DNA from: Paenibacillus sp. FSL R5-0341
Lineage (GTDB): Bacteria > Bacillota > Bacilli > Paenibacillales > Paenibacillaceae
Reading direction: 5' to 3'
Assembly: GCF_037975235.1 (NCBI RefSeq)
Contig: NZ_CP150241.1
Coordinates: 6,386,001 to 6,450,000 of the forward strand
Length of the DNA stretch: 64,000 nucleotides
Shown here: positions 1 through 8,796 of the stretch, piece after piece
Position numbering within the stretch: position 1 is the stretch's first letter
Layout of the letters: every line of letters starts with the position of its first letter
Notes under the pieces: generated by a model
The model's input: only the letters and a program-made list of their open reading frames with translations
The model's database searches: none
What the model was told of the DNA's origin: nothing
Program-made: the position numbers and the translations under genes

Positions 1-53
1 ATACTGAACGTAATATATATGACAACTAAGGTTCACGCGAGGAGGAGATTCGC

Positions 54-1394
54 ATGACATTCACGCTCACTGGTTATTCCACAACCCAAGACAACCCGTG
101 GAGAGCGCTATCTTTTGTACCAACAAATGAAAACGCTAACTTAAAGCTCACAGGGGAGCAGCACCAGCTTGTAGAAGGGTTTGGTGGCTGTTTCAACGAG
201 CTTGGTTATATGGCTCTATCCCACTTAAATGAGGACCAACGCCGCGAGGTATTCCATTCTCTCTTCCATCCGGAGGGTGAGCACAAGTTTAACATCTGTC
301 GCCTGCCCATCGGCGCAAGTGATTACGCGGAGCAGTGGTATAGCCACAACGAGGTGGACGGTGACGTGGCCATGGAACATTTTTCGATCGAACGTGATTT
401 CAAATATCTGATTCCTTACATCAAGGAAGCTCTGACTTATAACCCGAACCTGCAATTCTTCGCCTCGCCATGGAGTCCGCCAACGTGGATGAAGTCACCT
501 AAAGCCTATAACTATGGCACGCTTCGTTGGGAGAAAGATATTCTGGAGGCCTACGCCCTGTATTTCGTAAAATTTGTACAGGCTTACCGTGAAGCAGGCA
601 TAACCATCCATCAGGTACATGTGCAGAACGAAGTGATTGCAGATCAGAAATTCCCTTCTTGCATGTGGACAGGTGAGCAACTCCGTGAGTTCATCGCCGA
701 TTATCTGGGCCCGGCTTTTGACAAACACGGTCTGGATACGGAAATCTGGCTGGGAACGATCAACGCCCCTGATCCATGGGAAGAATTGATCAAGAAAAAA
801 ACAAACGACTTCGACGAGTACGCCGGGCTTGTCCTGAGTGATCCCAAGGCCTATTCCTATATCAAAGGTGTTGGATATCAATGGGCAGGCAAAAATGCCA
901 TTCAACGTACCTCAGCAAGTTATCCAGAGCTTCGTTATATGCAGACCGAGAATGAATGCGGCGATGGCAACAACTCATGGAACTACGCCAAATATGTATA
1001 TAACCTCTACCAGCATTACTTCAGCAACGGAGTGAACGCGTATATCTACTGGAACATGGTTCTGGAACCGAAAGGCCGCAGTACATGGGGCTGGGAGCAG
1101 AACTCCATGATTACGATAGATCCGGACACGACGGAGGTTACTCGGAACCCCGAGTATTATGTGATGAAGCACTTCGCACATCATATTGTTCCTGGTGCTC
1201 GAAGAGTCGGCCTGTCTGGCGCCTGGAGCGGTAAATCCGTCGCTTTCCGCAACCCGGATAACAGTCTTGTGATTGTCATCAACAATCCATTCCAGGACCG
1301 TCGTGACCTATATCTAACGCTTGAAGAAGGACAGACCCTTCACATTGGGCTGGAAGCCGATTCGTTCAACAGCATGGTTATTCAACCGAAATAA
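54..1394 (+). CDS. Glycoside hydrolase family 30 (glucosylceramidase-like)
   Basis: A retaining glycosidase of the GH30 clan, probably acting on beta-glucosides or a related plant or microbial glycan. Seen in sequence: 446 residues without a signal peptide, so the enzyme is probably intracellular; family blocks EGFGGCFNE near residue 41 and ASPWSPPTWMK near residue 137; candidate acid/base Glu193 in HVQNEV; candidate nucleophile Glu299 in MQTENECG; and a C-terminal beta-sandwich side domain typical of the family. An AGGAGGAG box at 40-47 fixes the ATG. Only 53 nt of upstream DNA is in the window, so operon partners upstream cannot be judged. A terminator-like hairpin follows. Substrate is uncertain: beta-glucosidase, glucuronoxylanase and fucosidase activities all occur in GH30. 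Confidence 0.88.
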   Translation: MTFTLTGYSTTQDNPWRALSFVPTNENANLKLTGEQHQLVEGFGGCFNELGYMALSHLNEDQRREVFHSLFHPEGEHKFNICRLPIGASDYAEQWYSHNEVDGDVAMEHFSIERDFKYLIPYIKEALTYNPNLQFFASPWSPPTWMKSPKAYNYGTLRWEKDILEAYALYFVKFVQAYREAGITIHQVHVQNEVIADQKFPSCMWTGEQLREFIADYLGPAFDKHGLDTEIWLGTINAPDPWEELIKKKTNDFDEYAGLVLSDPKAYSYIKGVGYQWAGKNAIQRTSASYPELRYMQTENECGDGNNSWNYAKYVYNLYQHYFSNGVNAYIYWNMVLEPKGRSTWGWEQNSMITIDPDTTEVTRNPEYYVMKHFAHHIVPGARRVGLSGAWSGKSVAFRNPDNSLVIVINNPFQDRRDLYLTLEEGQTLHIGLEADSFNSMVIQPK

Positions 1395-1429
1395 TAACTC
1401 TACACATCGTTAAAAACGCGGACATCACA

Positions 1430-1469
1430 AGCGTCAGGCTCAGGAATTCCTTGGGCCGGCGCTATTTTT
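1430..1469 (+). terminator. Rho-independent terminator after the GH30 gene
   Basis: An imperfect stem (AGCG...CGCT outer arms at 1430-1433 and 1460-1463, with GGAATTCC at the tip) is followed by ATTTTTC. It lies 36 nt after the GH30 stop codon. Confidence 0.55.
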
Positions 1470-1613
1470 CATGAGCCAGATCATGCTTATTTGTCACCAT
1501 TATTACTCCTGTAGAACACAAGTCGAAGACGACTTAAAGATAAGACGTTTCACCTTTTATATTTACAAAACTATAAATCTAGATTCAATAAGCCGTGAAG
1601 GAAAAGATCTCCT

Positions 1614-1754
1614 ATGGCAAGCAGCTCGGTATTCTGCGCAGACTTGGGAATACATCAATTGATCTGGAGCGGAATGATATTTGCGCTGATTGCTTTGGTC
1701 TTGATTTGGGTTAAAATCAAATGCTTCAACCACGCTCGGTTGCTTAGAGACTAA
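1614..1754 (+). CDS. Possible 46-residue membrane peptide
   Basis: Short ATG reading frame preceded by a GAAGGAAA box at 1597-1604. It encodes a run of about 14 hydrophobic residues (MIFALIALVLIWV) followed by a basic tail (KIKCFNHARLLRD). This could be a small single-pass membrane protein or the decayed 3' end of a lost membrane-protein gene. I recognise no family. The rest of the 1395-1933 gap holds only the two flanking terminators. Confidence 0.22.
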   Translation: MASSSVFCADLGIHQLIWSGMIFALIALVLIWVKIKCFNHARLLRD

Positions 1755-1828
1755 GGCTCACATACGTATTGCACAACCCCTACACTCCATTAATTATTGA
1801 ACGTAACCAAACAACACAGCCGCACACA

Positions 1829-1873
1829 AATAGCGCCATGTTCCCATACTAATCATGCGGAACAGGCACTATT
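1829..1873 (-). terminator. Terminator-like hairpin downstream of the xylanase
   Basis: Arms AATAGCGCCATGTTCC at 1829-1844 and GGAACAGGCACTATT at 1859-1873 pair with one bulge and one mismatch. On the minus strand the stem is followed by TTTGTG. It lies 60 nt past the xylanase stop codon. Confidence 0.45.
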
Positions 1874-1933
1874 TGGTGTTATATAATAGTCATCGGAATC
1901 ACAAGGGAAGCTCAGATTCGTGCAAACGCAGGC

Positions 1934-2896
1934 TTAAGGATTGTTCGCCAGGTAGTTTCTCAGCCATTGCAGAGCAGGACGCTCCGTACCGTTGCTATTG
2001 ACCAGATGGGAGCCGCTCACCCAGGTTTGGTTCTGGTTGAAGCCCCACAGCGTTACACCTTTTACAGCTGAATGTTTCCACAGTACAGGAAATTTCTGCT
2101 GATAACGCTGCAATTGTGTATTATCATCACCCGTCATATCCAGCTCAGATACATAGATCGGCAACCCTGTCGCTGCTAGCTTGTTCAGTACCGTATTCAT
2201 CGTGCTCACAGAGACGTTGTCCATATTGAAGTAATGCGCTTGGATACCAATACCATCAACTAGACCTCTGTTTTTCAAAAGGTTGATAATCTGGATATAT
2301 TGGTCAGCTTTAGCTGGATCACCGATAATACCATATTCATTAATTAACAATTTGGAGTTAGGGAAGGCTTGTCTCGCCTGTTGGAATGACCAGATCACCC
2401 AATCCCAACCCGTTACCCCATCTCCACCAATGGCATTACGATAGGATGGTTTCGCATGCAGAGGTTCATTGACGACATCCACAAATGCTGCCTTGGAATA
2501 CCGCTGTCCTGCGGCTTTAATCCATTGTGTCACTTCAGCTTTCTGGTCTGCAGCTGAGAGACCGTTAATCCATGTTGGCTGCTGATTTCCCCATACGAGC
2601 GTATGGAATTTGAACGGAAATCCATTGTTGTTAGCGTAATTGTACGCCATGTCTGCCTGCGACCAATTCATCACGTTGCGTGTGCCTTCCACAGCATCCC
2701 ATTTGGTTGAATTCTCCGGGGTCACTTGATTCCAGTAAGGACTGAAATTAGAGGGTACACTACTTGCGATAATGTTCCCCAGAAATTTGCTACCTTTGGC
2801 TAAACCTGCACTTACACTACCAACCGCAACAGAAGCAGCGAGAATCCCTACCAATGCCAATGAGCCAACTGTCTTGAACCATTTGGACTTGATCAA
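1934..2896 (-). CDS. Secreted endo-1,4-beta-xylanase, GH10
   Basis: Retaining endo-xylanase hydrolysing internal beta-1,4 links of xylan outside the cell. The 320-residue product has an N-terminal signal peptide (K-rich start, hydrophobic residues about 12-28) followed by one GH10 (alpha/beta)8 barrel and no CBM, so it is a compact single-domain enzyme. Catalytic acid/base is Glu144 in DVVNEP and nucleophile is Glu251 in VSELD; the substrate-binding HTLVWGNQQPTW block is at residues 98-109. The start is TTG, not ATG: an AAGGAGG box at 2904-2910 sits 7 nt upstream and no better in-frame ATG exists. A cre-like box 29 nt upstream suggests carbon catabolite repression. Confidence 0.95.
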   Translation of the reverse strand: MIKSKWFKTVGSLALVGILAASVAVGSVSAGLAKGSKFLGNIIASSVPSNFSPYWNQVTPENSTKWDAVEGTRNVMNWSQADMAYNYANNNGFPFKFHTLVWGNQQPTWINGLSAADQKAEVTQWIKAAGQRYSKAAFVDVVNEPLHAKPSYRNAIGGDGVTGWDWVIWSFQQARQAFPNSKLLINEYGIIGDPAKADQYIQIINLLKNRGLVDGIGIQAHYFNMDNVSVSTMNTVLNKLAATGLPIYVSELDMTGDDNTQLQRYQQKFPVLWKHSAVKGVTLWGFNQNQTWVSGSHLVNSNGTERPALQWLRNYLANNP

Positions 2897-2925
2897 TTTA
2901 TGTCCTCCTTCGTTTCAAATATTTT

Positions 2926-2939
2926 GTTAAGCGCTTACA
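2926..2939 (-). promoter_or_regulatory. cre-like catabolite-control site upstream of the GH10 gene
   Basis: On the minus strand it reads TGTAAGCGCTTAAC, matching the Bacillus cre consensus TGNAARCGNWWWCA at 12 of 14 positions. It lies 29 nt upstream of the xylanase start. Very similar boxes precede the PL4 and SGNH genes and mqo in this window. Confidence 0.6.
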
Positions 2940-3070
2940 ATTACCATTTTAATGGATAATTGCAACTTTAAAAACCTGACAAATTATAGTACTTTACACC
3001 AATAATAGAGATCGATATTATATTTCCATCCATTTATCTGCTCAAATCCTACATGATTGTTACATTGGAG

Positions 3071-3099
3071 TTTACATTCCCCAAATGTTTATCTAGTAT
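3071..3099 (+). promoter_or_regulatory. Sigma-A-like promoter of the nucleotidase gene
   Basis: TTTACA at 3071-3076 and TAGTAT at 3094-3099 are separated by exactly 17 nt. The start codon is 50 nt downstream of the -10 box. This is a motif match only. Confidence 0.4.
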
Positions 3100-3148
3100 G
3101 AAATGATACATATCTTTACACACACTAGATAACAAGGGAGATTACAAC

Positions 3149-5437
3149 ATGCGCAAAATTTCAATGAAACGTTTCGCCGGATGGCCTTTATCGTTCCTCT
3201 TATGTGCCTCCATTTTGTTCGCCCCTTTTGCTTCCACTCCGGTTCAGGCTGCTGAGGCAGACAGGGAAACCAAGATCACGTTGCTGGGTACATCGGATAT
3301 TCATGGCCGATTCATGCCGTGGGACTATGCTCTGGACGGTCCAAACCCAACCGGAAGCATGACACAGCTCTACACCATTGTAAAAAAAGTGCGTGCGGAG
3401 AATCCCAATACGATCCTGCTGGATGCAGGAGACATGATTCAGGATAACTCGGCTGAGTTATTCAATGATCAACCTCAATCTCCCATGATGGTTGCAATGA
3501 ACGAAATGAAATATGACGCATGGGTTATGGGTAACCATGAGTTTAACTTTGGACTGGACGTACTGGAGAAGATCTCTTCCCAATTCAATGGACAGCCTCT
3601 CGTGGGTAACATTTTCAAAGAAAACGGCGACCGCTACATGCCTGCCTATACGATTATTGAGAAAGACGGAATCAAAGTGGGGGTCATCGGAATGAACACA
3701 CCTATGATTACCGAGTTTGAGAAAGGTACGGATCACCTGGACGGTATCATCGTCAAAGACCCTGTGGAAGAGACCAAGAAGGCCATTGCTGAGCTGAAAG
3801 GCAAAGTCGATGTCATGGTTGGACTTATGCATATGGGATTGGATAACGAGAACGGGAACCCGGGAACCGGAGTCACGGATATCGCCAATGCCAACCCAGA
3901 GCTGGCTGCCATTTTTGCCGGACACATGCATACCTTAATTGAATCCCAAACGGTTAACGGCGTATTGATCTCCGAACCGAATAAATATGGCTCACATATT
4001 TCACGAATCGATCTGACATTTGAAAAAGACGGCGACAAAGTCGTGCTAAAAAGCAAAGAAGCTCAAGCACTCGCTGTAAAAGCCGCTGACGGAACGTATG
4101 AAGTCTCCGATCCTGCGCTGGAAGAGACCTTACATCCATTCCACGAGTTCGCTCGTGCCGATGCCAACATCGAAGTGGCTGAACTGAAAGGAACCAACCT
4201 GGTCCCTGCTGATGAGATTAAGGGTATCCCTGCGGTGCAGATCCAGGAAACACCTTTGTCTGATTTTTTCACCGAAGTGATGTTGCATTACAGTGATGCC
4301 GACGTGGTCGCGCACCAGATTGATAACGACAAAGCCAGGCTGGATGTAGGCCCAATCAAGAAAAAGGATATTGCATTCAACTACCAATACACCTTTGGTG
4401 AAGTGACCGTATATGAAGTAACCGGACGCGATCTGATGGATTATATGGAGTGGTCTGCGGGTTACTTCAACTCCACACGCCCGGGTGATGTGACGATCAG
4501 TTTTGATCCGAAACGACGTGCCTCCAAATACAGCACCGATGATTTCTTCGGTGGCGTGACGTATGAGATTGACCTGACCAAGCCATACGGCAGTCGGATT
4601 ACGAATCTCAAGTACAGCAATGGATCAGTTGTCAAAGAAGACGATACGCTGAAGCTAGGTATGAATGCGTACCGGATGGAAGCCCTGATTGCCAAAGGCG
4701 GCGCCATGGAAGGTCGTAAGTTCAAGCAGCTCTGGTCCTCCAAGGACGCTTCGGCATTTGGTGAGATTCAAGGTACAATTCGCAACCTGTCCATCGCTTA
4801 TTTGAAAGATGTCATGAAGGGTGTCTACGAACCGAAGATTCAGCACAACTGGAAAATCACCGGCGTAGACCTGACTGCACCAGAACGTGCAGATGTGGTG
4901 GAGTTAATTAACGATGGCATCATGTCTGTGCCAACAACAGAAGATGGCAAGTACACCAACATTGCCTCCATTAACATTTTGGATACAGTGACTCAAGAAG
5001 AGATTGATACGCTAACTGCCAAAGCAGGTGTGAATGCAGCACAATTCGCAGGCGTGAAAACCAAGGGAGCGTTCTATCAACAGCTGAACAAAGCTCGCAA
5101 AACAGTAGGCAGTGGTGAGGAAGAAACTACACCCGAGAAGCCTACGACACCAACAGTGCCAAAACCAACACCGACTCCAGGCACGTCGAAACCTGGTAAA
5201 CCATCAACACCAAGCACTGGTAAACCAGGAACTGTCACCAAAGGCAAACAAGCCAAGGTTACTGCGGCTTACCTGAACGTACGTGCTGGCGCTTCATCCA
5301 AAGCCAAGGTTGTTGCTGCCGTGCCAAAAGGTACCCTGCTTGAGGTAATCAGTACAGACAAGTATGGTTGGGTAAAAGTGAAGCTGAATGGACGTGTAGC
5401 ATTCGTATACGGGAAATATATAAGTATTCTGAAATAG
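3149..5437 (+). CDS. Secreted 5'-nucleotidase / cyclic phosphodiesterase family enzyme with C-terminal SH3b domain
   Basis: Metal-dependent phosphoesterase that probably releases phosphate from extracellular nucleotides. Order of parts in 762 residues: a signal peptide ending near VQAAEA (about residue 35); a calcineurin-like metallophosphatase domain with GTSDIHG (47-53), DAGD (92-95), GNHE (128-131), GLMHMG and GHMH motifs supplying the two metal sites; a 5'-nucleotidase C-terminal domain (about 330-560); a Pro/Thr linker (about 655-690); and a bacterial SH3 domain (about 697-760). The SH3b tail suggests retention on the cell wall. An AAGGGAG box precedes the ATG. It resembles B. subtilis YfkN-type enzymes but has one catalytic unit. 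The gene is convergent with mph and they share a terminator. Confidence 0.88.
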   Translation: MRKISMKRFAGWPLSFLLCASILFAPFASTPVQAAEADRETKITLLGTSDIHGRFMPWDYALDGPNPTGSMTQLYTIVKKVRAENPNTILLDAGDMIQDNSAELFNDQPQSPMMVAMNEMKYDAWVMGNHEFNFGLDVLEKISSQFNGQPLVGNIFKENGDRYMPAYTIIEKDGIKVGVIGMNTPMITEFEKGTDHLDGIIVKDPVEETKKAIAELKGKVDVMVGLMHMGLDNENGNPGTGVTDIANANPELAAIFAGHMHTLIESQTVNGVLISEPNKYGSHISRIDLTFEKDGDKVVLKSKEAQALAVKAADGTYEVSDPALEETLHPFHEFARADANIEVAELKGTNLVPADEIKGIPAVQIQETPLSDFFTEVMLHYSDADVVAHQIDNDKARLDVGPIKKKDIAFNYQYTFGEVTVYEVTGRDLMDYMEWSAGYFNSTRPGDVTISFDPKRRASKYSTDDFFGGVTYEIDLTKPYGSRITNLKYSNGSVVKEDDTLKLGMNAYRMEALIAKGGAMEGRKFKQLWSSKDASAFGEIQGTIRNLSIAYLKDVMKGVYEPKIQHNWKITGVDLTAPERADVVELINDGIMSVPTTEDGKYTNIASINILDTVTQEEIDTLTAKAGVNAAQFAGVKTKGAFYQQLNKARKTVGSGEEETTPEKPTTPTVPKPTPTPGTSKPGKPSTPSTGKPGTVTKGKQAKVTAAYLNVRAGASSKAKVVAAVPKGTLLEVISTDKYGWVKVKLNGRVAFVYGKYISILK

Positions 5438-5473
5438 ATACAATCGTTACGCATTACGCTTCATGAAAAAGAA

Positions 5474-5517
5474 AAAGGGCGATTCTCCCATGGAACTCAT
5501 GGTTGGGATCGCCCTTT
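5474..5517. terminator. Bidirectional terminator between the nucleotidase and mph genes
   Basis: Perfect 10-bp arms AAAGGGCGAT at 5474-5483 and ATCGCCCTTT at 5508-5517, flanked by A-rich and T-rich runs, lie between two convergent genes. Confidence 0.85.
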
Positions 5518-5529
5518 GCTATGTTAAGC

Positions 5530-6468
5530 TCAACCTCTCTTCACATCCCAATTTGCAAGCATACCTCTCGCCATCTCCATGTCCGACTCCTTCCCTGTAA
5601 TTAGCGCAAACTTGGCAACAATCGCAGGATAGGCTGCCCACTGCTCCCGAATATGCTCCAGCATCTGGGGCCATGTCCTTCCCCCTGCCTTCTCATAGCG
5701 TCTCAACAGCTCACGCAGCCCATCCTCCTGAAAGAGTGCATAGTAGATGACGAAGTCCTTACCCGGATCTGCAATCTCCGCTTCCGTCCAATCAATAAGT
5801 CCAGTTACTCGCTGGGCATCATCGACAATAATATGCGGCGGATGCAGATCACCATGGATGAACGCCGAGTGCTGTGGCCAATAGCTATTTATAGAAAGCC
5901 ATACCGTCCACCGTTCAACTAGCCTGGTTGGTACCGTAAAGTTCTGCTTAATCTCCTCTATATTGGCTGCAAATTCTTTGCGAGCTTCCATAGGTGTCTT
6001 AATCCGCACTCCACCTTTCTTCGCCTTGTCGGGATCGATGTTATGCAACGTGGCGAGAGTCGTAGCCAGGGAATCGAGAAACGTATCAGATAAACTTTCC
6101 TGGGGGAATTGCCACACATAACCTCCCCCTGCAGGATCGACAACTGCGATCGGATCACCTTCAAGTAAAGGATAAGCGATCAACTCCGGCGTGCAGATCC
6201 GCCAATCTGGTACTTGTGCGGGTATACTGCCTCGGATCACATCCAGCACCTTGCGCTCATTCTCGGCTCGCTCCCATACGTCTTCGCGTCGCGGCTGACG
6301 CAGAACCCATCTGCGGCCTTCTTCATCCGTGGCGAATGCTACACGAAAATCCATACCCGACTCGTTGATCTCCAAGGATTCCTCAACGATAAGAAGTCCG
6401 TTCTGTTTTGCTAAAGATAATAGTTCCTTTTGAATTGCTAAATACTCATTCGAGTTTGATTTTGTCAT
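5530..6468 (-). CDS. mph: Macrolide 2'-phosphotransferase, Mph family
   Basis: Kinase that inactivates macrolides by phosphorylating the 2'-OH of the desosamine sugar. The 312-residue sequence follows Mph(B)-type enzymes along its length: NESGMDF and WVLRQPRREDV in the N-lobe, FIHGDLHPPHIIVDD (catalytic Asp in HGD), GLIDWTEAEIADPGKDF (metal-binding Asp in the IDW block), and the WPQMLEH..AAYP tail. A frame extending 15 codons further upstream exists, but AAGGGGAG at 6472-6479 points to the ATG at 6468. The gene is monocistronic between terminators. Its roughly 260-nt leader contains an RLR leader peptide and a terminator/antiterminator pair, so induction by macrolides is expected. The drug range cannot be read from sequence. 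Confidence 0.88.
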   Translation of the reverse strand: MTKSNSNEYLAIQKELLSLAKQNGLLIVEESLEINESGMDFRVAFATDEEGRRWVLRQPRREDVWERAENERKVLDVIRGSIPAQVPDWRICTPELIAYPLLEGDPIAVVDPAGGGYVWQFPQESLSDTFLDSLATTLATLHNIDPDKAKKGGVRIKTPMEARKEFAANIEEIKQNFTVPTRLVERWTVWLSINSYWPQHSAFIHGDLHPPHIIVDDAQRVTGLIDWTEAEIADPGKDFVIYYALFQEDGLRELLRRYEKAGGRTWPQMLEHIREQWAAYPAIVAKFALITGKESDMEMARGMLANWDVKRG

Positions 6469-6493
6469 ATCAGGTACTCCCCTTTTCCTGGAT

Positions 6494-6524
6494 AAAATAA
6501 AAAACACAGACATGTTCGCCTGTG
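6494..6524 (-). terminator. Intrinsic terminator inside the mph 5' leader (attenuator)
   Basis: On the minus strand CACAGGC (6524-6518) pairs with GTCTGTG (6511-6505) around a 6-nt loop, followed by TTTTTTATTTT. It ends 25 nt before the mph start codon and upstream of the mph ribosome binding site, so transcription would stop before the gene unless the hairpin is prevented. Confidence 0.72.
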
Positions 6525-6665
6525 CAGTTCATTTCGGATGTTGGCATACCTGAATGCTCACAAAAAATAGTAGTACATCAAAGAACCACTTAAAAAAGTG
6601 ATTCATTCATGACTAGCGGCATACGTGTAAAATGGCAAACCCATCCCGATGAACTGCACACAGGC
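6518..6665 (-). promoter_or_regulatory. Antiterminator pairing arms of the mph leader
   Basis: Two arms at 6642-6665 and 6518-6540 are inverted repeats: GCCTG, TGCAGTTCAT, CGG and ATG all pair with their counterparts, with small bulges, giving about 21 bp. The downstream arm includes 6518-6524, the whole 5' strand of the terminator, so the two structures exclude each other. The loop between the arms contains two further tiny frames (6603-6644 and 6590-6622) without good ribosome binding sites. Confidence 0.65.
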
Positions 6666-6700
6666 AGAAAACAGCAAGCGTAAACAAACGTTTCGCCACA

Positions 6701-6727
6701 CTATCTCAATCGGGAAAAATTTTGCAC
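6701..6727 (-). CDS. Macrolide-sensing leader peptide MQNFSRLR
   Basis: An 8-codon frame starting with GTG has GGAGGG (6734-6739) exactly 6 nt upstream. The peptide ends in Arg6-Leu7-Arg8. R-L-R is the known '+X+' macrolide arrest motif, and in the ErmD leader (MTHSMRLR...) it occupies the same residues 6-8. The RLR codons also contain TCCCGAT (6709-6715), perfectly complementary to ATCGGGA (6644-6650) in the upstream antiterminator arm. A drug-stalled ribosome would cover this segment and free the antiterminator. An overlapping frame (GTG at 6729) has worse spacing. Confidence 0.68.
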   Translation of the reverse strand: MQNFSRLR

Positions 6728-7004
6728 ACGTATCCCTCCGTTCAGTAAGTTATCCATATGCTAACATATTCCAAATGCCAGTTCCAGACTGAATGGAATA
6801 ATTTCGGTCATTTTTTATTGATGTATAGGAACTGAAGATGGTCATTCATGAACTTAAAGCAAAATGAGCTGATACATTTCGTTTCACGTGGAACGTTATG
6901 ATACACATACGAATAGCAACGAATGTTGCTCCCTCAAATCAGAAATGATGAAAACAATTTAAACACTTGAAGCATTTACTCCGTTAGCCTGCCTGCATAT
7001 AGAG

Positions 7005-7010
7005 TATAAT
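7005..7010 (+). promoter_or_regulatory. Candidate -10 box of dbpA
   Basis: Perfect TATAAT 75 nt before the dbpA start. No convincing -35 box lies 16-18 nt upstream, so this is weak evidence. The interval from about 6740 to 7004 otherwise shows no gene on either strand. Confidence 0.3.
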
Positions 7011-7085
7011 GAAGAGGTATACGATAAATGTACGGTGCAATGCTTGTATGTAGAGTATTCAAAACTAACGCAAAAGAGGTAAACG

Positions 7086-8531
7086 ATGAGCGAGCAACAA
7101 TTTAAAGATTATGGACTTGGTGAAGAGATCGTAAAAGCACTGGATAGTCTGGGCTATGAGACACCAACCGAGGTTCAAACTAAAGTTATTCCGGTAGCAC
7201 TGGAGAATCAGGATCTTGTGGTTAAATCACAGACAGGCAGTGGTAAAACAGCCGCCTACGGCATTCCGCTCTGCGAGCTGGTGGATTGGAATGAGAATAA
7301 GCCACAGGCTTTGATTCTTACCCCAACCCGGGAACTGGCTTTGCAGGTTAACGAAGATATTACGAATATCGGCCGCTTTAAGCGTATTAAAGCAACCGCA
7401 CTATACGGACAGTCCCCTTTTCACATCCAAAAAGCTGAGTTAAAACAAAGAACACATGTCGCTGTAGGTACACCAGGTCGGGTACTCGATCATATCGAAC
7501 GCGGCACGCTGCCACTCGAACGGATCGCCTATCTCGTTATTGACGAGGCCGATGAGATGTTGAATATGGGCTTTATCGAGACGGTGCAATCCATCATTCA
7601 GAAACTGCCGCAGGAGCGAGTAACGATGCTGTTCTCTGCTACGTTCCCTGAAGATGTAGCCAAGCTGTCACGCAAATACATGAACAACCCGGTAGAGATT
7701 GAGATCAAAGCAAGTGGACTGACGACAGCCACCATCGAACATGCTGTGATTCACGTGCCAGAGGTGAACAAAACCGCGCTGCTTCAGGACTTGTTCATTG
7801 TGGAAAATCCCGATAGCTGCATCGTGTTCTGCCGTACGCAGGAGAATGTGGATAAACTGTTCCGGGTCATGGCTGACCTTGACTACCCAGCAGATCGTAT
7901 CCATGGTGGTATGGAGCAGGATGAGCGGATCGAAGTGATGAACGCATTCAGACGGGGACAATTCCGTTATCTGATCGCGACGGATGTAGCCGCACGTGGT
8001 ATTGATATCACGAATATTACCCATGTCATCAACTACGATATTCCTTTGGAAAAAGAGGGATATGTTCACCGTACAGGCCGTACGGGTCGCGCAGGCAAAA
8101 CAGGTAAAGCCATTACGTTGATTACACCGAAAGATGGCAGACGTCTGGCTGAGATTGAATCCTATATCGGATTCCAAATCCCTGTCGTGAAAGCCCCTTC
8201 CGAAGATGCTGTGGATCGCCGCAGAGAAGATTTTGAGAAGCGATTGAAGATCGTGCCTGAACGCAAAAAGGACAAGCGTGAACAGTTGAACCAACAGATC
8301 ATGAAGCTGAACTTCAACGGAGGCAAGAAGAAGAAACTTCGTGCTGTTGACTTTGTAGGTACCATTGCCAAGCTCGAAGGAGTAACCGCAGACGACATCG
8401 GGATCATTACAATTCTGGACAATGTGACGGATGTAGAGATTCTGAACGGCAAAGGCCCACTCGTATTGGAGCTTATGCAAAGCACAACGATCAAAAAGAT
8501 GCAGCTCAAGGTTCGCAAAGGCCATAAATAG
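7086..8531 (+). CDS. dbpA: ATP-dependent RNA helicase DbpA/YxiN type
   Basis: DEAD-box helicase that unwinds short RNA duplexes, with DbpA/YxiN members acting on 23S rRNA hairpin 92 during 50S assembly. Seen in 481 residues: a Q-motif region near the N terminus, motif I QTGSGKT, PTRELA, TPGR, motif II DEAD (VIDEADEMLNMGF), SAT, then the second RecA lobe with ARGID and HRTGRTGRAG, and a C-terminal DbpA RNA-binding domain (about 400-478) preceded by a Lys-rich stretch. The length matches B. subtilis YxiN. A GAGGT box precedes the ATG. It stands alone between terminators. Confidence 0.94.
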   Translation: MSEQQFKDYGLGEEIVKALDSLGYETPTEVQTKVIPVALENQDLVVKSQTGSGKTAAYGIPLCELVDWNENKPQALILTPTRELALQVNEDITNIGRFKRIKATALYGQSPFHIQKAELKQRTHVAVGTPGRVLDHIERGTLPLERIAYLVIDEADEMLNMGFIETVQSIIQKLPQERVTMLFSATFPEDVAKLSRKYMNNPVEIEIKASGLTTATIEHAVIHVPEVNKTALLQDLFIVENPDSCIVFCRTQENVDKLFRVMADLDYPADRIHGGMEQDERIEVMNAFRRGQFRYLIATDVAARGIDITNITHVINYDIPLEKEGYVHRTGRTGRAGKTGKAITLITPKDGRRLAEIESYIGFQIPVVKAPSEDAVDRRREDFEKRLKIVPERKKDKREQLNQQIMKLNFNGGKKKKLRAVDFVGTIAKLEGVTADDIGIITILDNVTDVEILNGKGPLVLELMQSTTIKKMQLKVRKGHK

Positions 8532-8610
8532 ATTGAGAACTTGCGTAGAATCATAGGGATAAATTCGATTTACTTTCCTATATCTATCGCTATGCCCTCC
8601 TATAGCTTTT

Positions 8611-8661
8611 AAAAAAAGACAAGCAGACCTGATAACATGATGTTATGACAGGTCTGCTTGT
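8611..8661. terminator. Strong bidirectional terminator
   Basis: Perfect 13-bp arms ACAAGCAGACCTG (8619-8631) and CAGGTCTGCTTGT (8649-8661) enclose a second small palindrome (ATAACAT/ATGTTAT). A run of A's precedes the stem, giving a U-tract on the minus strand. It serves dbpA and the convergent small gene. Confidence 0.8.
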
Positions 8662-8796
8662 TTGGCATGCCAACATCGCCCCTCTCTTCATTCCACCTTC
8701 CTCTCGAACCCGTTTGTTCATCTTCTACCTCCAGAGAATATCCATTGCGCTCCACGTAGGTCTTAACACCAAATCTCCACCTGTCTGCTATGAGGG

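Noticed and set aside
1471..1662. 63-codon plus-strand ORF between the GH30 and xylanase genes
   Set aside because: It overlaps the GH30 terminator, has no ribosome binding site and has no protein-like pattern; the 46-codon frame at 1614 is more plausible.
6590..6644. Two tiny frames (MGLPFYTYAASHE and MPLVMNESLF) in the mph leader as the drug-sensing peptide
   Set aside because: Neither has a usable Shine-Dalgarno or a known arrest motif; the MQNFSRLR frame has both.
7668..8525. 285-codon minus-strand ORF opposite dbpA
   Set aside because: Long antisense frame but it mirrors a highly conserved helicase; composition is Cys/His/Ile-rich and unlike a protein.
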